Shown here: one piece after another, positions 45,865-54,762 of the stretch
How positions within the stretch are numbered: the first letter of the stretch is position 1
Layout of the letters: each line of letters starts with the position of its first letter
NCBI RefSeq assembly: GCF_036409155.1
Contig: NZ_JAZGLW010000001.1
Coordinates: forward strand, 2,790,001 to 2,854,000
Reading direction: 5' to 3'
DNA length: 64,000 bases
DNA from: Mycobacterium sp. 050128
GTDB lineage: Bacteria > Actinomycetota > Actinomycetes > Mycobacteriales > Mycobacteriaceae
Position numbers and translations under genes: made by a program
Notes under the pieces: model-generated
Seen by the model: only the letters and a program-made list of their open reading frames with translations
Told to the model about the DNA's origin: nothing
Databases searched by the model: none

Positions 45865-48144
45865 TCAGACCCCCGCGCGCACTTCCTGCGCGGCGGCGAC
45901 CATGTTCTGCAGCGACGCGGTCACCTCGTCGGTGTTGCGTGTCTTGAGCCCGCAGTCGGGGTTGACCCACAGCCGCTCCGCAGGCAGGGCCTGCAGCGCG
46001 GCTCGCAGCGACTCGGCCATCTCGCCCGTGCTCGGCACCCGCGGCGAGTGGATGTCGTAGACGCCCGGGCCGACGCTGTTGGCGAAGCCGACCGCGTTCA
46101 GGTCGTCCAGCACCTCCATGTGCGACCGTGCCGCCTCGATCGACGTCACGTCGGCATCCAGATCGGCGATCGCGCCGATCACCTCGCCGAACTCCGAGTA
46201 GCACAGGTGCGTGTGGATCTGGGTCGAGTCGGCGACGCCGGAGGTCGCCAACCGGAAAGACCGGACGGCCCAACGCAAGTAGTCCTCCTGATCGGCCCGT
46301 CGCAGCGGCAGCAGCTCGCGCAGCGCCGGCTCGTCGACCTGGATGACGGCGATGCCGGCGGACTCCAGATCCACCGTCTCGTCGCGGATCGCCAGTGCCA
46401 CCTGGTTGGCGGTGTCCGCCAGCGGCTGGTCGTCGCGGACGAACGACCATGCCAGGATCGTCACCGGGCCGGTCAGCATGCCCTTGACCGGCTTGTCGGT
46501 CAGAGACTGCGCGTATTTCGCCCATTCCACCGTCATCGGCTGGCGGCGGATGACGTCGCCGAAGAGCACCGGCGGCCGCACGCAGCGGCTGCCGTAGGAC
46601 TGCACCCAGCCGTTCTTGGTGGCGAAGAAGCCGTCCAGCTGCTCGGCGAAGTACTGCACCATGTCGTTGCGCTCGGGCTCACCGTGCACCAGCACGTCGA
46701 GGCCGAGCTGCTCCTGCAGCTTGATGACGTCGGAAATCTCCTGTTTCATCCGCCTGTCGTACTCGGCCTCGTCGATCTCGCCGGCGACCAGCGCCGCGCG
46801 GGCCTTGCGGATCACGACGGTCTGCGGAAACGACCCGATTGTCGTGGTCGGCAGCGGCGGCAGGTGCAGCCGCGCCTCCTGGCTGGTCCGCCGTTGTGCC
46901 GCGTCACCTCGGTGCGTACCGGTGGCGACGATCTCGTCGATCCGAGATCGGAGCTGATCGTTGTGCAGCCGCGGATCCTTTTTGCGGGAGGCCACCGCGG
47001 CGTTGGAGGCGGCGATCTCTTGGGCGACCGCGTCGCGGCCCTCGTGCAGCGCCCGGGACAGCGTCACCACCTCGGCCACCTTCTCCTGCCCGAACGCCAG
47101 CCAACTGCGCAGCGCGTCGTCCAGGCCGGTCTCGGGCTCCAGCGAGTACGGCACGTGCAGGGTGGAGCAGGACGTCGAGACCGCTACGTGGGCCGCCGAA
47201 CCCAGCAGCGTCGTCAGCTTGCCCAGCGCCGCCTCGAGATCGGTGCGCCAAATGTTGCGCCCGTCAACGACACCGGCCACCAGGATCTTGTTCGCGAGCT
47301 CGGGCGCTCCAACGATCGAGGCTGTCGCCTCGCGGGCGCCGTAAACCAGGTCGACGCCGATCGCCTCGACGGGCGTGCGGGCCAGCGCCCTCAGCGAGTC
47401 GCCGGGGTCACCGAAGTAGGTCGCGACGTAGATCGCGGGCCGGTTGCTCACCTTGCCCAGCGCGGAGTAGACCGCCTCGGCCAGTGCGGGCGCGTCGGGG
47501 GAGATGTCGGTAACGAGCGCGGGCTCGTCGATCTGTACCCACTCGGCGCCGTTGTCGGCGAGCAGGCTCAGCAGCTCGGCGTAGATTCCCACCAGTTCCT
47601 GCAGCCGCTCGATCGGCGCGCCGCCACCGTTAACGCCCTTGCTCAGCAGCAGGAAGGTGATCGGACCGATGACGACCGGGCGCGCTGGAATCCCTTGCTC
47701 GAGCGCCTCTTTCAGCTCGGAGAGCGCCTTGTTCGCGTTCAGTGTGAACTTCGTCGCGGGCTCGATCTCGGGAACGATGTAGTGGTAGTTGGTGTCGAAC
47801 CACTTGGTCATCTCCAGCGGCGCGACATCGGCGTTGCCGCGCGCGGCGGCGAAGTAGCGATCCAGGTCGTCGGAAACCTGTGCGGCCCGGGCCGGCAACG
47901 CGCCCAGCATGACCGCGGTGTCGAGTACCTGGTCGTAGTACGAGAAGGTGTTCACCGGCACCGAGTCCAGGCCGGCGTCGGCCAGGCTCGTCCAGGTGTC
48001 GCGGCGCAGGGTGGCGGCGAGCTTTTCGAGTTCGGCCCGGCTGGTCCGGCCTTTCCAGTAGCCCTCGGTCGCGCGCTTGAGTTCGCGTTTCGGGCCGATG
48101 CGCGGAGAGCCGACGACAGTTGCGGTGAATGGTTGGGAGGTCAC
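45865..48144 (-). CDS. metE: Cobalamin-independent methionine synthase
   Basis: A 759-residue MetE with two TIM-barrel halves (about 1-370 and 400-759). It transfers a methyl group from 5-methyl-tetrahydropteroyl-triglutamate to homocysteine. The C-terminal half has [38 protein letters not shown] and [10 protein letters not shown], with zinc His/Cys ligands; a second Cys near the C-terminus ([12 protein letters not shown]) completes the site. GTG 48144 has GAAGGACG upstream. A B12 riboswitch precedes it, so it is repressed when cobalamin is present. Confidence 0.96.
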   Translation of the reverse strand: MTSQPFTATVVGSPRIGPKRELKRATEGYWKGRTSRAELEKLAATLRRDTWTSLADAGLDSVPVNTFSYYDQVLDTAVMLGALPARAAQVSDDLDRYFAAARGNADVAPLEMTKWFDTNYHYIVPEIEPATKFTLNANKALSELKEALEQGIPARPVVIGPITFLLLSKGVNGGGAPIERLQELVGIYAELLSLLADNGAEWVQIDEPALVTDISPDAPALAEAVYSALGKVSNRPAIYVATYFGDPGDSLRALARTPVEAIGVDLVYGAREATASIVGAPELANKILVAGVVDGRNIWRTDLEAALGKLTTLLGSAAHVAVSTSCSTLHVPYSLEPETGLDDALRSWLAFGQEKVAEVVTLSRALHEGRDAVAQEIAASNAAVASRKKDPRLHNDQLRSRIDEIVATGTHRGDAAQRRTSQEARLHLPPLPTTTIGSFPQTVVIRKARAALVAGEIDEAEYDRRMKQEISDVIKLQEQLGLDVLVHGEPERNDMVQYFAEQLDGFFATKNGWVQSYGSRCVRPPVLFGDVIRRQPMTVEWAKYAQSLTDKPVKGMLTGPVTILAWSFVRDDQPLADTANQVALAIRDETVDLESAGIAVIQVDEPALRELLPLRRADQEDYLRWAVRSFRLATSGVADSTQIHTHLCYSEFGEVIGAIADLDADVTSIEAARSHMEVLDDLNAVGFANSVGPGVYDIHSPRVPSTGEMAESLRAALQALPAERLWVNPDCGLKTRNTDEVTASLQNMVAAAQEVRAGV

Positions 48145-48189
48145 GATATTCGTCCTTCAATCGGCGTGGTGGTCACCGCCGGCGGACGT

Positions 48190-48249
48190 GCAGCCGATCC
48201 TGCCGCGGTGAGCACCCATTTCTTGCAGGTACTTACCGCCAACGGCTGC
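48190..48249 (-). promoter_or_regulatory. Possible expression platform of the metE riboswitch
   Basis: Between the aptamer and the metE start, GCAGCCG (48190-48196) and CGGCTGC (48243-48249) form a 7-bp inverted repeat with GC-rich DNA between them. This could be a terminator or a sequestering stem. Inference from position; pairing was judged by eye. Confidence 0.4.
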
Positions 48250-48296
48250 AGCCAAACGCCCATTCCACGAGGCGATGAGCCGCCGGGCACGGGTGC

Positions 48297-48478
48297 GCCC
48301 GGCACAACTGGCAGGTCTCCGGACTCGCAGGCGCGCACCGGGTGGTGCTCCTAGTGGCCGTCGCTTCCCAGTCTTGCGACCAGTGCCTATTGACGGCGTT
48401 CGTTCCTGCATACCGTTGCGGGACAGTCCCGGATTCCCACCGGGTTCCCTCTCACGAAGCGTTACTAACGTTGCCTCG
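48297..48478 (-). ncRNA. Cobalamin (B12) riboswitch upstream of metE
   Basis: On the minus strand, reading toward metE, the classical B12-aptamer blocks appear in order: GGGAACCCGGTGGGAATCCG, then GGGACTGTCCCGCAACGGT, then GGCACTGGTCGC, then GCGAGTCCGGAGACCTGCC near the 3' end. This is the adenosylcobalamin aptamer of the Rfam Cobalamin family. The ligand shuts off metE when B12 is available, which M. tuberculosis is known to do. Exact ends are approximate. Confidence 0.93.
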
Positions 48479-48535
48479 CTCGATGCCCGCGCCGCGGTTG
48501 CGGCGCAAGCAGACCAGCTGCGTGACGCAGTCTAA

Positions 48536-49174
48536 TCAGCCCGCCAGGGCTTCTGGGATCGGGATGTCGCCGTTGTTGAATTCGATGGTCCGCCGGATGC
48601 TCGAGTCGTCCGCCAGCGCGGCGGCCACCACGAGTGCGACGTCAGCGCGGGATACCTCTTTGCCCGCGCCGATGACGATCTTGCCGGTCGGCGGTTCCAG
48701 CGTGAGCCGGCCGGGCCCGAGCACCGTCCAGTCCAGTGCGCTGGCTCGCAGATGGGCGTCCGCGGCAGCCTTGGCCTCCGCGTAAGCGAAGAACGGATCG
48801 TCTTGCGGCACACCATGGTCCGGACCCGCACCGAAGTAGGACACCATCACGAACCGCTTGACGCCCGCCTGGGCGGCGGCATCGATCACCCGGATCGCGG
48901 CGTCCCGGTCGACGGCATAGGTGCGGGCCGGATTGCCGCCGCCCGCGCCGGCCGAGAAGACGACCGCGTCGTGTCCGGGCAGCAGCTCGGCCAGTGCGTT
49001 GGTGTCGAGCTGCTCGATGTCGGCAACCACCGGTTCGGCGCCGGTGGCGGCGACATCGTCGGAGTGGTCGGGATTGCGGAAGACGGAGGTCACTCGCTCG
49101 CCTCGTTCGCTCAGGATGCGAGCCAGCTGCAGTGCCACCTTGCCGTGTCCGCCGAAGACGATGACTCGTGCCAT
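48536..49174 (-). CDS. NAD(P)-binding atypical SDR
   Basis: A 212-residue Rossmann protein with VIVFGGHGKVALQLARIL and a GxxGxxG-type loop, no Tyr-x-x-x-Lys, and FVMVSYFGA, like the YwnB/NmrA-type group of atypical SDRs. ATG 49174 gives MARVIVFGG; the frame is open upstream but unconserved there. It lies upstream of, and on the same strand as, the metE riboswitch. Function unknown. Confidence 0.82.
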   Translation of the reverse strand: MARVIVFGGHGKVALQLARILSERGERVTSVFRNPDHSDDVAATGAEPVVADIEQLDTNALAELLPGHDAVVFSAGAGGGNPARTYAVDRDAAIRVIDAAAQAGVKRFVMVSYFGAGPDHGVPQDDPFFAYAEAKAAADAHLRASALDWTVLGPGRLTLEPPTGKIVIGAGKEVSRADVALVVAAALADDSSIRRTIEFNNGDIPIPEALAG

Positions 49175-49250
49175 GCCATCGACGGTACCGACGCCGGGTC
49201 CGATGGTGGCGACCCGACTTCGCCCGGCTACGCCGCGCTCGCGATCACCC

Positions 49251-50093
49251 CTAGAGCTTGATCTTGCCCATGATGATGTCCATGATCGGCTTGCCCGGCG
49301 CATAGGCACCGGTTATCGAGGCCATCGTGTGTCCGGAGTCCACCAGCACGGTGATGCCGCTGACGCCGCAGGCGGCCTCGCTGTTGAGGAACGCCATCAC
49401 GTCGCCCATCTGCTCCGGGGTGTGCACCTTGGAGCCGGTCTCGTCGCGGTAGTCCTGGGCGAAGGACAGCCACAGGTCCGCGTTGGCCTGGGCCAGCGGG
49501 GTGTCGGTCGGCCCGGGGCAGATCGCGTTGATGCGAATGCCCTTCTTCGCCAGCGGGTAGCCCTGGGTGGCCACGTAGGTGTTGATCACCTTCTTGCTGG
49601 TCCCGTAGTGGTTGATTCCGTCGGCCTCGTGCGCCTGACACCACGCCTCGGCCGCCGCGAAGTCCGGCGTCTCGAGGAATTCCAGCATCAGGTCCAGGTC
49701 GTTCTCCCAGCCCATGCCGGCGACCGAGGAGATGAAGCAGATGGCCGAGCCGTTGGGAAGCTGGTTGCGCTCCAACAGGCGGTCGATCAGATGGCGGTGG
49801 CCGATGAAGTTGATCTTCATCAGGTCGATCGTGCCGTCGGCGACGCCGGCCGCGGAGAACACCGCGTGGATGGGACCGGTGATCTGGTCGAGAGCGGAGT
49901 CAATCGAGACGGGATCGCGCAGGTCGACCTGTACCGCCTGGGCAACGTCGTAATCCACGGGCGCGTAGTCCAGCACGATGACTTCGGCACCAAGCTCGGC
50001 CGCCGATTTGGCCGCTGCGGCGCCCATGCCAGTCGCACCACCGACAACGAGCGCGCGTTTGCCGTCGTAGCGCAACCGATCGACAATGGTCAT
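49251..50093 (-). CDS. Short-chain dehydrogenase (3alpha-HSD-like)
   Basis: A 280-residue SDR: VVGGATGMGAAAA, D in VLDYAPVDYD, the catalytic Ser in ISSVAGMGW and HYGTSKKV (Tyr-x-x-x-Lys). The insert MGWENDLDLMLEFLETPDF after the Ser resembles 3alpha-hydroxysteroid dehydrogenase/carbonyl reductase. ATG 50093 is followed upstream by a promoter region with inverted repeats. It is the gene immediately downstream of the fused TetR regulator, so a plausible target. Confidence 0.85.
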   Translation of the reverse strand: MTIVDRLRYDGKRALVVGGATGMGAAAAKSAAELGAEVIVLDYAPVDYDVAQAVQVDLRDPVSIDSALDQITGPIHAVFSAAGVADGTIDLMKINFIGHRHLIDRLLERNQLPNGSAICFISSVAGMGWENDLDLMLEFLETPDFAAAEAWCQAHEADGINHYGTSKKVINTYVATQGYPLAKKGIRINAICPGPTDTPLAQANADLWLSFAQDYRDETGSKVHTPEQMGDVMAFLNSEAACGVSGITVLVDSGHTMASITGAYAPGKPIMDIIMGKIKL

Positions 50094-50199
50094 GGAAATC
50101 CCCTTCTCGGATAATGCTAACGCGGTTCTAACTGCTCAACTGTATGGGTAACAGTTATTTGGCTCAATACCGGGTCCAGATTGAATTAGACGGTGTTAC
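50094..50199 (-). promoter_or_regulatory. Promoter region of the SDR with candidate operators
   Basis: AACTG-N9-CAGTT (50138-50156) is an inverted repeat and contains TAAC-A-GTTA (50149-50157). GCTAAC (50116-50121) and CTAACTGC (50128-50135) are also found upstream of the fused TetR gene and the acyl-CoA dehydrogenase operon respectively. They are candidates for binding by the neighbouring regulator. Confidence 0.45.
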
Positions 50200-51504
50200 T
50201 TACTTGCCGCGCACCGCGGCGCCGCGCAAGACGGTGTCACGGATGTGCACCAGCGCGGGCCGCTTTCCGATCGCGCGCAGAATGTTCTCCGGTATCCACT
50301 GCAAGCTGATGACGCAGCGTGCCAGCATCGCGGTGGAGGGAGCGTCGAGGCGAATCTCGCCCGAGCGGATGCCTTCGGAGAGCAGCGATTTCATCTGCCG
50401 CAGGCGGGTGGGGTACGACCAGCCCGGATTGGCGGTCGGCGGCGATTGCCGCATCCACGCGAGCTGAATGCGGAATTCGTCGGAGAAGCGGTCCAGCGCA
50501 TTGACGTTGATCCAGCTCAGTGCGTCCAGCTTCTCGATGGGGGTGGACTCCGAGCGGAATACGGCGACCCACCCGGCCTCAACCTTCTGTCCGAACGATT
50601 GCATGATCGAGTCGAGCAGTTCGTCCTTGGAGCCGATCACCCGATACACGGTGCCGGTGCCCAGCCCCGCCGCCGACGCGATGTCGCGGATCGTGGTCGC
50701 TTCATAGCCTTTGCGGCCGAATTCGGTTCGTGCCACGGCGCGGACGTGGGCGGCCTTGTCGCTGGGGTCGGCGTCGCTGTCATCGGCCCACGATTCGATG
50801 ACGGCACTGGCCGCCGAAAACGCATTCGACCGATCCAATGCCGCATCAGTGGGTGGCCGGGCGGCCAAGCCCTGCAAGATGATTCGGCACAGCAGCTCCG
50901 CCACCTGGTCGGGTGGAGAGTTGTGCCGCATGACGTCAAGCCCGACCTGCAGCATGGTCTGGCAGATGCGGTCGGCCAGCGTGGGCAGATCGATTTCGGG
51001 CTTGATGTAGCCGGTCCACCGGCCGGCGCGCAGCGTTTGCACCATCGCCTCTTGCACCGCGACGGACTGATTGCGGGTCAGGTTCATCAATTCGGGGTCC
51101 GAGCTCGGTCCCTCGTAGAACGACATCTGCAGGGCGGCGCGATGGTGCACGGCGCAGTTGGCGACCGCCGATCCCAGCTCGATGATTTTCTCGGCGGGCG
51201 GTCGCGAATCGGCGTCGTCCAGTCTCGCCTGGGCCCTTTCCCCGATGCGGTGCAGATCATCCTGATAGCGGCGGATCAGCTCGATGAGGATCGCTTCTTT
51301 GGATTCGAAATGGTGATAGAGGCTGCCGGGCAGAATCCCCGCCGCGTCGGCGATCTCCTGCAACGAGGTTCGCAATCCCGAAGATGCGATCAAAGACGCC
51401 GCGGTCTGCAGGATCTCGGTGCGGCGCGTCCCGGAATCGTCGGCCTGATCCAGGGCATTGGTGCCCGCCCGCTTTCCCTTGGCCAAGGTTTCGGCTTTGG
51501 CCAT
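50200..51504 (-). CDS. Tandem-fused TetR family regulator (two TetR units)
   Basis: A 434-residue protein about twice the usual TetR length. A first helix-turn-helix appears at residues about 27-73 (RTEILQTAASLIASSGLRTS...AAGILPGSLYHHFESKEAIL) with its ligand domain to about 215. A second, complete HTH follows at about 250-300 (VRAVARTEFGRKGYEATTIR...GLGTGTVYRVIGSKDELL) with its own ligand domain. One chain thus mimics a TetR dimer, possibly with two different half-sites and ligands. It is flanked by an SDR and a nitroreductase/acyl-CoA dehydrogenase operon, its likely targets. ATG 51504. Confidence 0.88.
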   Translation of the reverse strand: MAKAETLAKGKRAGTNALDQADDSGTRRTEILQTAASLIASSGLRTSLQEIADAAGILPGSLYHHFESKEAILIELIRRYQDDLHRIGERAQARLDDADSRPPAEKIIELGSAVANCAVHHRAALQMSFYEGPSSDPELMNLTRNQSVAVQEAMVQTLRAGRWTGYIKPEIDLPTLADRICQTMLQVGLDVMRHNSPPDQVAELLCRIILQGLAARPPTDAALDRSNAFSAASAVIESWADDSDADPSDKAAHVRAVARTEFGRKGYEATTIRDIASAAGLGTGTVYRVIGSKDELLDSIMQSFGQKVEAGWVAVFRSESTPIEKLDALSWINVNALDRFSDEFRIQLAWMRQSPPTANPGWSYPTRLRQMKSLLSEGIRSGEIRLDAPSTAMLARCVISLQWIPENILRAIGKRPALVHIRDTVLRGAAVRGK

Positions 51505-51657
51505 GGCTAACGGTGCGCAGCTCGAGAGGACTGCGACCGGGCCCAGCTGCGCATTCGTCCTCCTGCCGAACCAAATCTTTGTTAAAGGCTATCAGATTGC
51601 CCGTCCGGAAACCGGCTCAAATGCGCTGCTAACAGCGGTGACAGCCATTCTAAGGCC

Positions 51658-52305
51658 CTAGAGCCCGGGACCGTCCCAACTGTCCACCGCGACCACTTCG
51701 TCGAGAGGTCGCCGCCGTGCGGGGGAGAAGGTGTGTCCGGCTCGCAGCCGGCCCACCGGCAGTAGGGCGCCCTGGACGAAGGTCGGCGGAATCCCGAGCA
51801 GTTCGGCCACCTCCTGCTCGTGGTGCAGGTGCAGGGTCGTGACGCAGGTGCCGTAGCCGCGAGTGTGCAGGGCCAGCTGAAAATTCCACACCGCGGGGAA
51901 GATCGACCCGTACAGGGTGGCCAGGTGAAACGATTCGTCGCCGTCGATACGCGGCAAGTAGGGCTCATAGCTTGGGATTACCAACAGCGGAACCTTCGCC
52001 ATGTTCTCGACCAGCCACTCCGTTGACGACATCAGCCGGCTCTCCGGCGTGCCGCCCGGCAGCAGGTCGGCGAGCAGCTGACCGCCGACCCGCTGAAGGT
52101 ACGCGTCGCGGTACAGCTCGGCGATCTTTTCGCGCTTCTTCGGATCGGCGACCACCAGCCAGCGCCAGGCCTGCGAGTTCGAGCCGTTGGCGGCCTGCAG
52201 GCCGATGCGCAGGCATTCGCGAATGTCCTCGAGGTCCACCGGCGTGACGAGGTCAAGCGTCTTGCGCGCGGAGCGGGTGGCGGTCAGCAGGTAGTCGATG
52301 TCCAT
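51658..52305 (-). CDS. Nitroreductase family protein
   Basis: A 215-residue FMN nitroreductase-fold protein: SARKTLDLVTPVDLEDIREC near the N-terminus, GSNSQAWRWLVV for FMN binding and a C-terminal GIPPTFVQGALLPVGRL. It is expected to act on nitro, quinone or enoyl substrates. Its ATG overlaps the stop of the upstream acyl-CoA dehydrogenase by one base (TGATG), so it is the third gene of an ACAD-ACAD-nitroreductase operon. Confidence 0.85.
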   Translation of the reverse strand: MDIDYLLTATRSARKTLDLVTPVDLEDIRECLRIGLQAANGSNSQAWRWLVVADPKKREKIAELYRDAYLQRVGGQLLADLLPGGTPESRLMSSTEWLVENMAKVPLLVIPSYEPYLPRIDGDESFHLATLYGSIFPAVWNFQLALHTRGYGTCVTTLHLHHEQEVAELLGIPPTFVQGALLPVGRLRAGHTFSPARRRPLDEVVAVDSWDGPGL

Positions 52306-53399
52306 CAGTGACCCCTATTGGCAAGGCGCGCACCGAGTTCGGTGAGGTAGCGGTCGGGTCCGCCGAGAAGTGCGCTCCAGCTCAGCAGGCGTTTGAGGTA
52401 GAGATGCGCATCGTGCTCCCAGGTGTAGCCGATTCCGCCGAACACCTGGATGGCGGTGTCGCCGACGGTCGCCAGTCGCCCGGCGAATGCCTTTGCCCGA
52501 AGGGCGGCGAGATGGCGTTCGTCGGATCCGAGGGCGTCGGCGGCCCACAGCGCGTGGACCACACCGCTGCGGGCCAGTTCGACCGTCTCGTACATGTCGA
52601 CGCACAAGTGCTGGACCGCCTGAAAGGACCCGATGACCTGACCGAATTGCTTTCTGACTTTTGCGTATTCGACGGCGAGATCCAGCACCGCGCGGGCGGC
52701 GCCGAGCGCGTCGGCGGCGGTGGCGATCAGCAGGTCGTCGATCACCGCGGCAACATCAGTCGGTGTAGCCGTGGCCAGTCGTTGCCCGGGCGCGCCGTCG
52801 AGCTGGACGCGAAACTGCTTGCGGGTCGCATCGATACCGCGCTCGAGCGCCACGGAAACCGCCGAAGTGTCGGTGTTTACCGCGAAAAGCGCGGTGCCGT
52901 TTGCATCTTCGGCCAGCACCAGCAGCACGTCGGCCGCCGCGGCATCGGCTACTTCGCCCAGTTCGCCGCGCAGGACCACGTCGTTACCGGAGGCGTCGAC
53001 CGCGACGTTCCCGAAGTCCAGGAAGCTGACGGTGGCGATGGTCGTTCCGTCGGCGATTCCGGCCAAAATTGTTGCAGCACTGTCGCTATCGCAGAGCCGG
53101 GTCAACGTGCGCGGTGCGGCCACCGCGGTGGACAGCCAAGGTCCCGGGTGCAGGGCAGCGCCGAGCTCTTCGGCCACCACGCCGACCTCGACCATCGTCA
53201 TCCCGGCGCCGCCAAGTGCCTCGGGCACCAACAGCCCGGTGGTGCCAAGGTCGGCCAGGCCACGCCAGACCGCGTCGTCGACACCGGCCGGATCGTCGAG
53301 CAGCTGGCGCACGTGGCCCGAAATCGGTGCCTTTTCAGAAAGAAAGCGCCGGGTGGTGTCGCGCAGCGCGACCTGTTCGTCGGTGAGTTCGAGGTTCAT
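52305..53399 (-). CDS. Acyl-CoA dehydrogenase, smaller subunit type
   Basis: A 364-residue ACAD. MNLELTDEQVALRDTTRRFL starts it, KVRKQFGQVIGSFQAVQHLC and FGGIGYTWEHDAHLYLKRL are the C-terminal family blocks. The middle beta-domain is diverged, as in the partner subunits of heteromeric steroid-type ACADs (ChsE pairs). Overlaps the following ACAD by four bases (ATGA), suggesting a stoichiometric complex. Start ATG 53399. Confidence 0.88.
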   Translation of the reverse strand: MNLELTDEQVALRDTTRRFLSEKAPISGHVRQLLDDPAGVDDAVWRGLADLGTTGLLVPEALGGAGMTMVEVGVVAEELGAALHPGPWLSTAVAAPRTLTRLCDSDSAATILAGIADGTTIATVSFLDFGNVAVDASGNDVVLRGELGEVADAAAADVLLVLAEDANGTALFAVNTDTSAVSVALERGIDATRKQFRVQLDGAPGQRLATATPTDVAAVIDDLLIATAADALGAARAVLDLAVEYAKVRKQFGQVIGSFQAVQHLCVDMYETVELARSGVVHALWAADALGSDERHLAALRAKAFAGRLATVGDTAIQVFGGIGYTWEHDAHLYLKRLLSWSALLGGPDRYLTELGARLANRGH

Positions 53400-54550
53400 T
53401 TGCGTGGCAATCCGAGCACGCGTTGCGCGGTGATGTTCTTGTTGATCTGTGTGGTACCGCCGGCGATGGTCAACGAGCGTGAGGTGAGGCGATAGTTCGC
53501 CCATGCGGCGTTGTCGCCGCGGGTGCCCAGCACGTCGAAGGCCAGTGCGGCCATGTCCTGTCCGATCTCACCCCACACGGACTTGGCGAGGCTGGCCGAT
53601 CCGAACGCCGTTATTTCCGAGCCACCGTGCAGCGTCGCCGAGATCGATCGCTGGCAGAGCACCTCGAGATACTTGATGCGGACCGCGATTTCGCCGAGGC
53701 GCCGCAGCGTCACCGGGTCTTCGAGTGCGTTGCTGTGCGCGGCGATGTCGTCGACGAGTTCTTCCAGCCGCACCTGCATTTCGGCGTAGAGCCGTGCGGC
53801 GCCGGCCCGCTCGTGGCTGAGGGTGGTGGTGGCCACCTGCCAGCCGCCGTCGAGCGGTCCGAGCAACGCGTCGGCCGGCACTCGCACGTCGTGAAAGAAC
53901 ACCTCGGCGAAATCGGTGTCGCCGTTGAGCGTGACGAGCGGACGCACCTCGATGCCGGGCAGCGACATGTCGACGATCAGGCAGGAGATCCCCTTGTGCT
54001 TCGGGGCGTCGGGATCGGTGCGCACGTAAAGCTGGCACCAGTGCGCGCGATGACCGAGCGAGGTCCAGATCTTCTGGCCGTTGACGACGAAGTCGTCGCC
54101 GTCCCGGACCGCGCGAGTGCGCAGCGAGGCGAGATCGGAGCCGGATTCGGGTTCCGACATGCCCTGGCACCAAATGTCGTCGGCGCGCATCATCCTGGGC
54201 AGCAGCGTCTTCTTCTGGTCTTCGGTACCGTACTGCATGATCGCGGGGGCGATGTTGTTCATCCCAATGACGTTGAGCGGCATCGGGGCCCGCGCGCGAG
54301 TGGTCTCCTCGGTGTAGATCAGCTGCTCGAGAACCGTCGCTCCGCGACCGCCGTATTCGCGGGGCCAGGAGACGGCGGCCCAGCCCGCGTCGGACATCGT
54401 GCGGCTCCACCCGCGCAGCATCTCGAAGGACGCATCGTCGCGTCCCGCGGGCCGCCGGGCGGCGATCAGTTCATCGGTGAGGTTCGCGGACAGCCAGTCG
54501 CGCAACTCGATGCGGAACTGTTCTAATTCCGCCGGATAGGAGAAGTCCAC
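53396..54550 (-). CDS. Acyl-CoA dehydrogenase, larger subunit type
   Basis: A 384-residue ACAD with WCQGMSEPESGSDLASLRTRA, the FAD/substrate block FVVNGQKIWTS and the C-terminal IAGGTTQINKNITAQRVLGL. Together with the neighbouring gene it forms the paired arrangement of FadE26/27- or ChsE-type alpha2beta2 enzymes that dehydrogenate steroid side-chain or other bulky acyl-CoAs. It is the first gene of a leftward operon. An inverted repeat, GGCTAA-N7-TTAGCC (54571-54589), lies 21 bp upstream. Confidence 0.88.
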   Translation of the reverse strand: MDFSYPAELEQFRIELRDWLSANLTDELIAARRPAGRDDASFEMLRGWSRTMSDAGWAAVSWPREYGGRGATVLEQLIYTEETTRARAPMPLNVIGMNNIAPAIMQYGTEDQKKTLLPRMMRADDIWCQGMSEPESGSDLASLRTRAVRDGDDFVVNGQKIWTSLGHRAHWCQLYVRTDPDAPKHKGISCLIVDMSLPGIEVRPLVTLNGDTDFAEVFFHDVRVPADALLGPLDGGWQVATTTLSHERAGAARLYAEMQVRLEELVDDIAAHSNALEDPVTLRRLGEIAVRIKYLEVLCQRSISATLHGGSEITAFGSASLAKSVWGEIGQDMAALAFDVLGTRGDNAAWANYRLTSRSLTIAGGTTQINKNITAQRVLGLPRK

Positions 54551-54570
54551 TGTTCCTTGACTTTGGTCGT

Positions 54571-54589
54571 GGCTAACTGCGACTTAGCC
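54571..54589. promoter_or_regulatory. Inverted repeat in the divergent ACAD/VWA promoter region
   Basis: GGCTAA-CTGCGAC-TTAGCC has 6-bp arms around a 7-bp spacer. It lies 21 bp upstream of the ACAD ATG and before the rightward VWA/MoxR pair. Its CTAACTGC core recurs upstream of the SDR at 50093. Candidate operator for the fused TetR. Confidence 0.5.
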
Positions 54590-54623
54590 GGACTTTACGG
54601 TGGAGCATTTTTTTGGTCAACAA
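54586..54623 (+). repeat. 38-bp imperfect direct repeat, copy 1
   Basis: 33 of 38 bases match 54713-54750, with a 127-bp offset. The first 19 bases are identical. In one frame copy 1 encodes VEHFFGQQ and copy 2 VEQIFGRQ, so the two may be duplicated gene starts. Confidence 0.75.
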
Positions 54624-54712
54624 TTTCTATCCTCGTCGACTTTTGCATCGGTGCTCTCACCGCATCCTGCCGCCGAGGTCGTTGACCGCTGCCGGTTCAT
54701 TGACTGCCGGGA

Positions 54713-54750
54713 AGCCGGACTTTACGGTGGAACAGATATTTGGTCGACAA
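54713..54750 (+). repeat. 38-bp imperfect direct repeat, copy 2
   Basis: Near-copy of 54586-54623, in frame with the VWA gene at GTG 54727 (VEQIFGRQVGG). The shift between copies is 127 bp, so copy 1 is out of frame with the VWA gene. Origin by local duplication is inferred. Confidence 0.75.
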
Positions 54751-54762
54751 GTCGGAGGTTGT

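Noticed and set aside
45694..48354. An 886-codon open frame on the plus strand across metE and its riboswitch
   Set aside because: It is antisense to metE and has only low-complexity Arg/Gly/Gln content; long shadow frames are normal in high-GC DNA.
50245..51510. Open frame on the plus strand opposite the fused TetR gene
   Set aside because: Shadow of the true minus-strand gene; no domain, and Gly/Arg/Gln-rich product.
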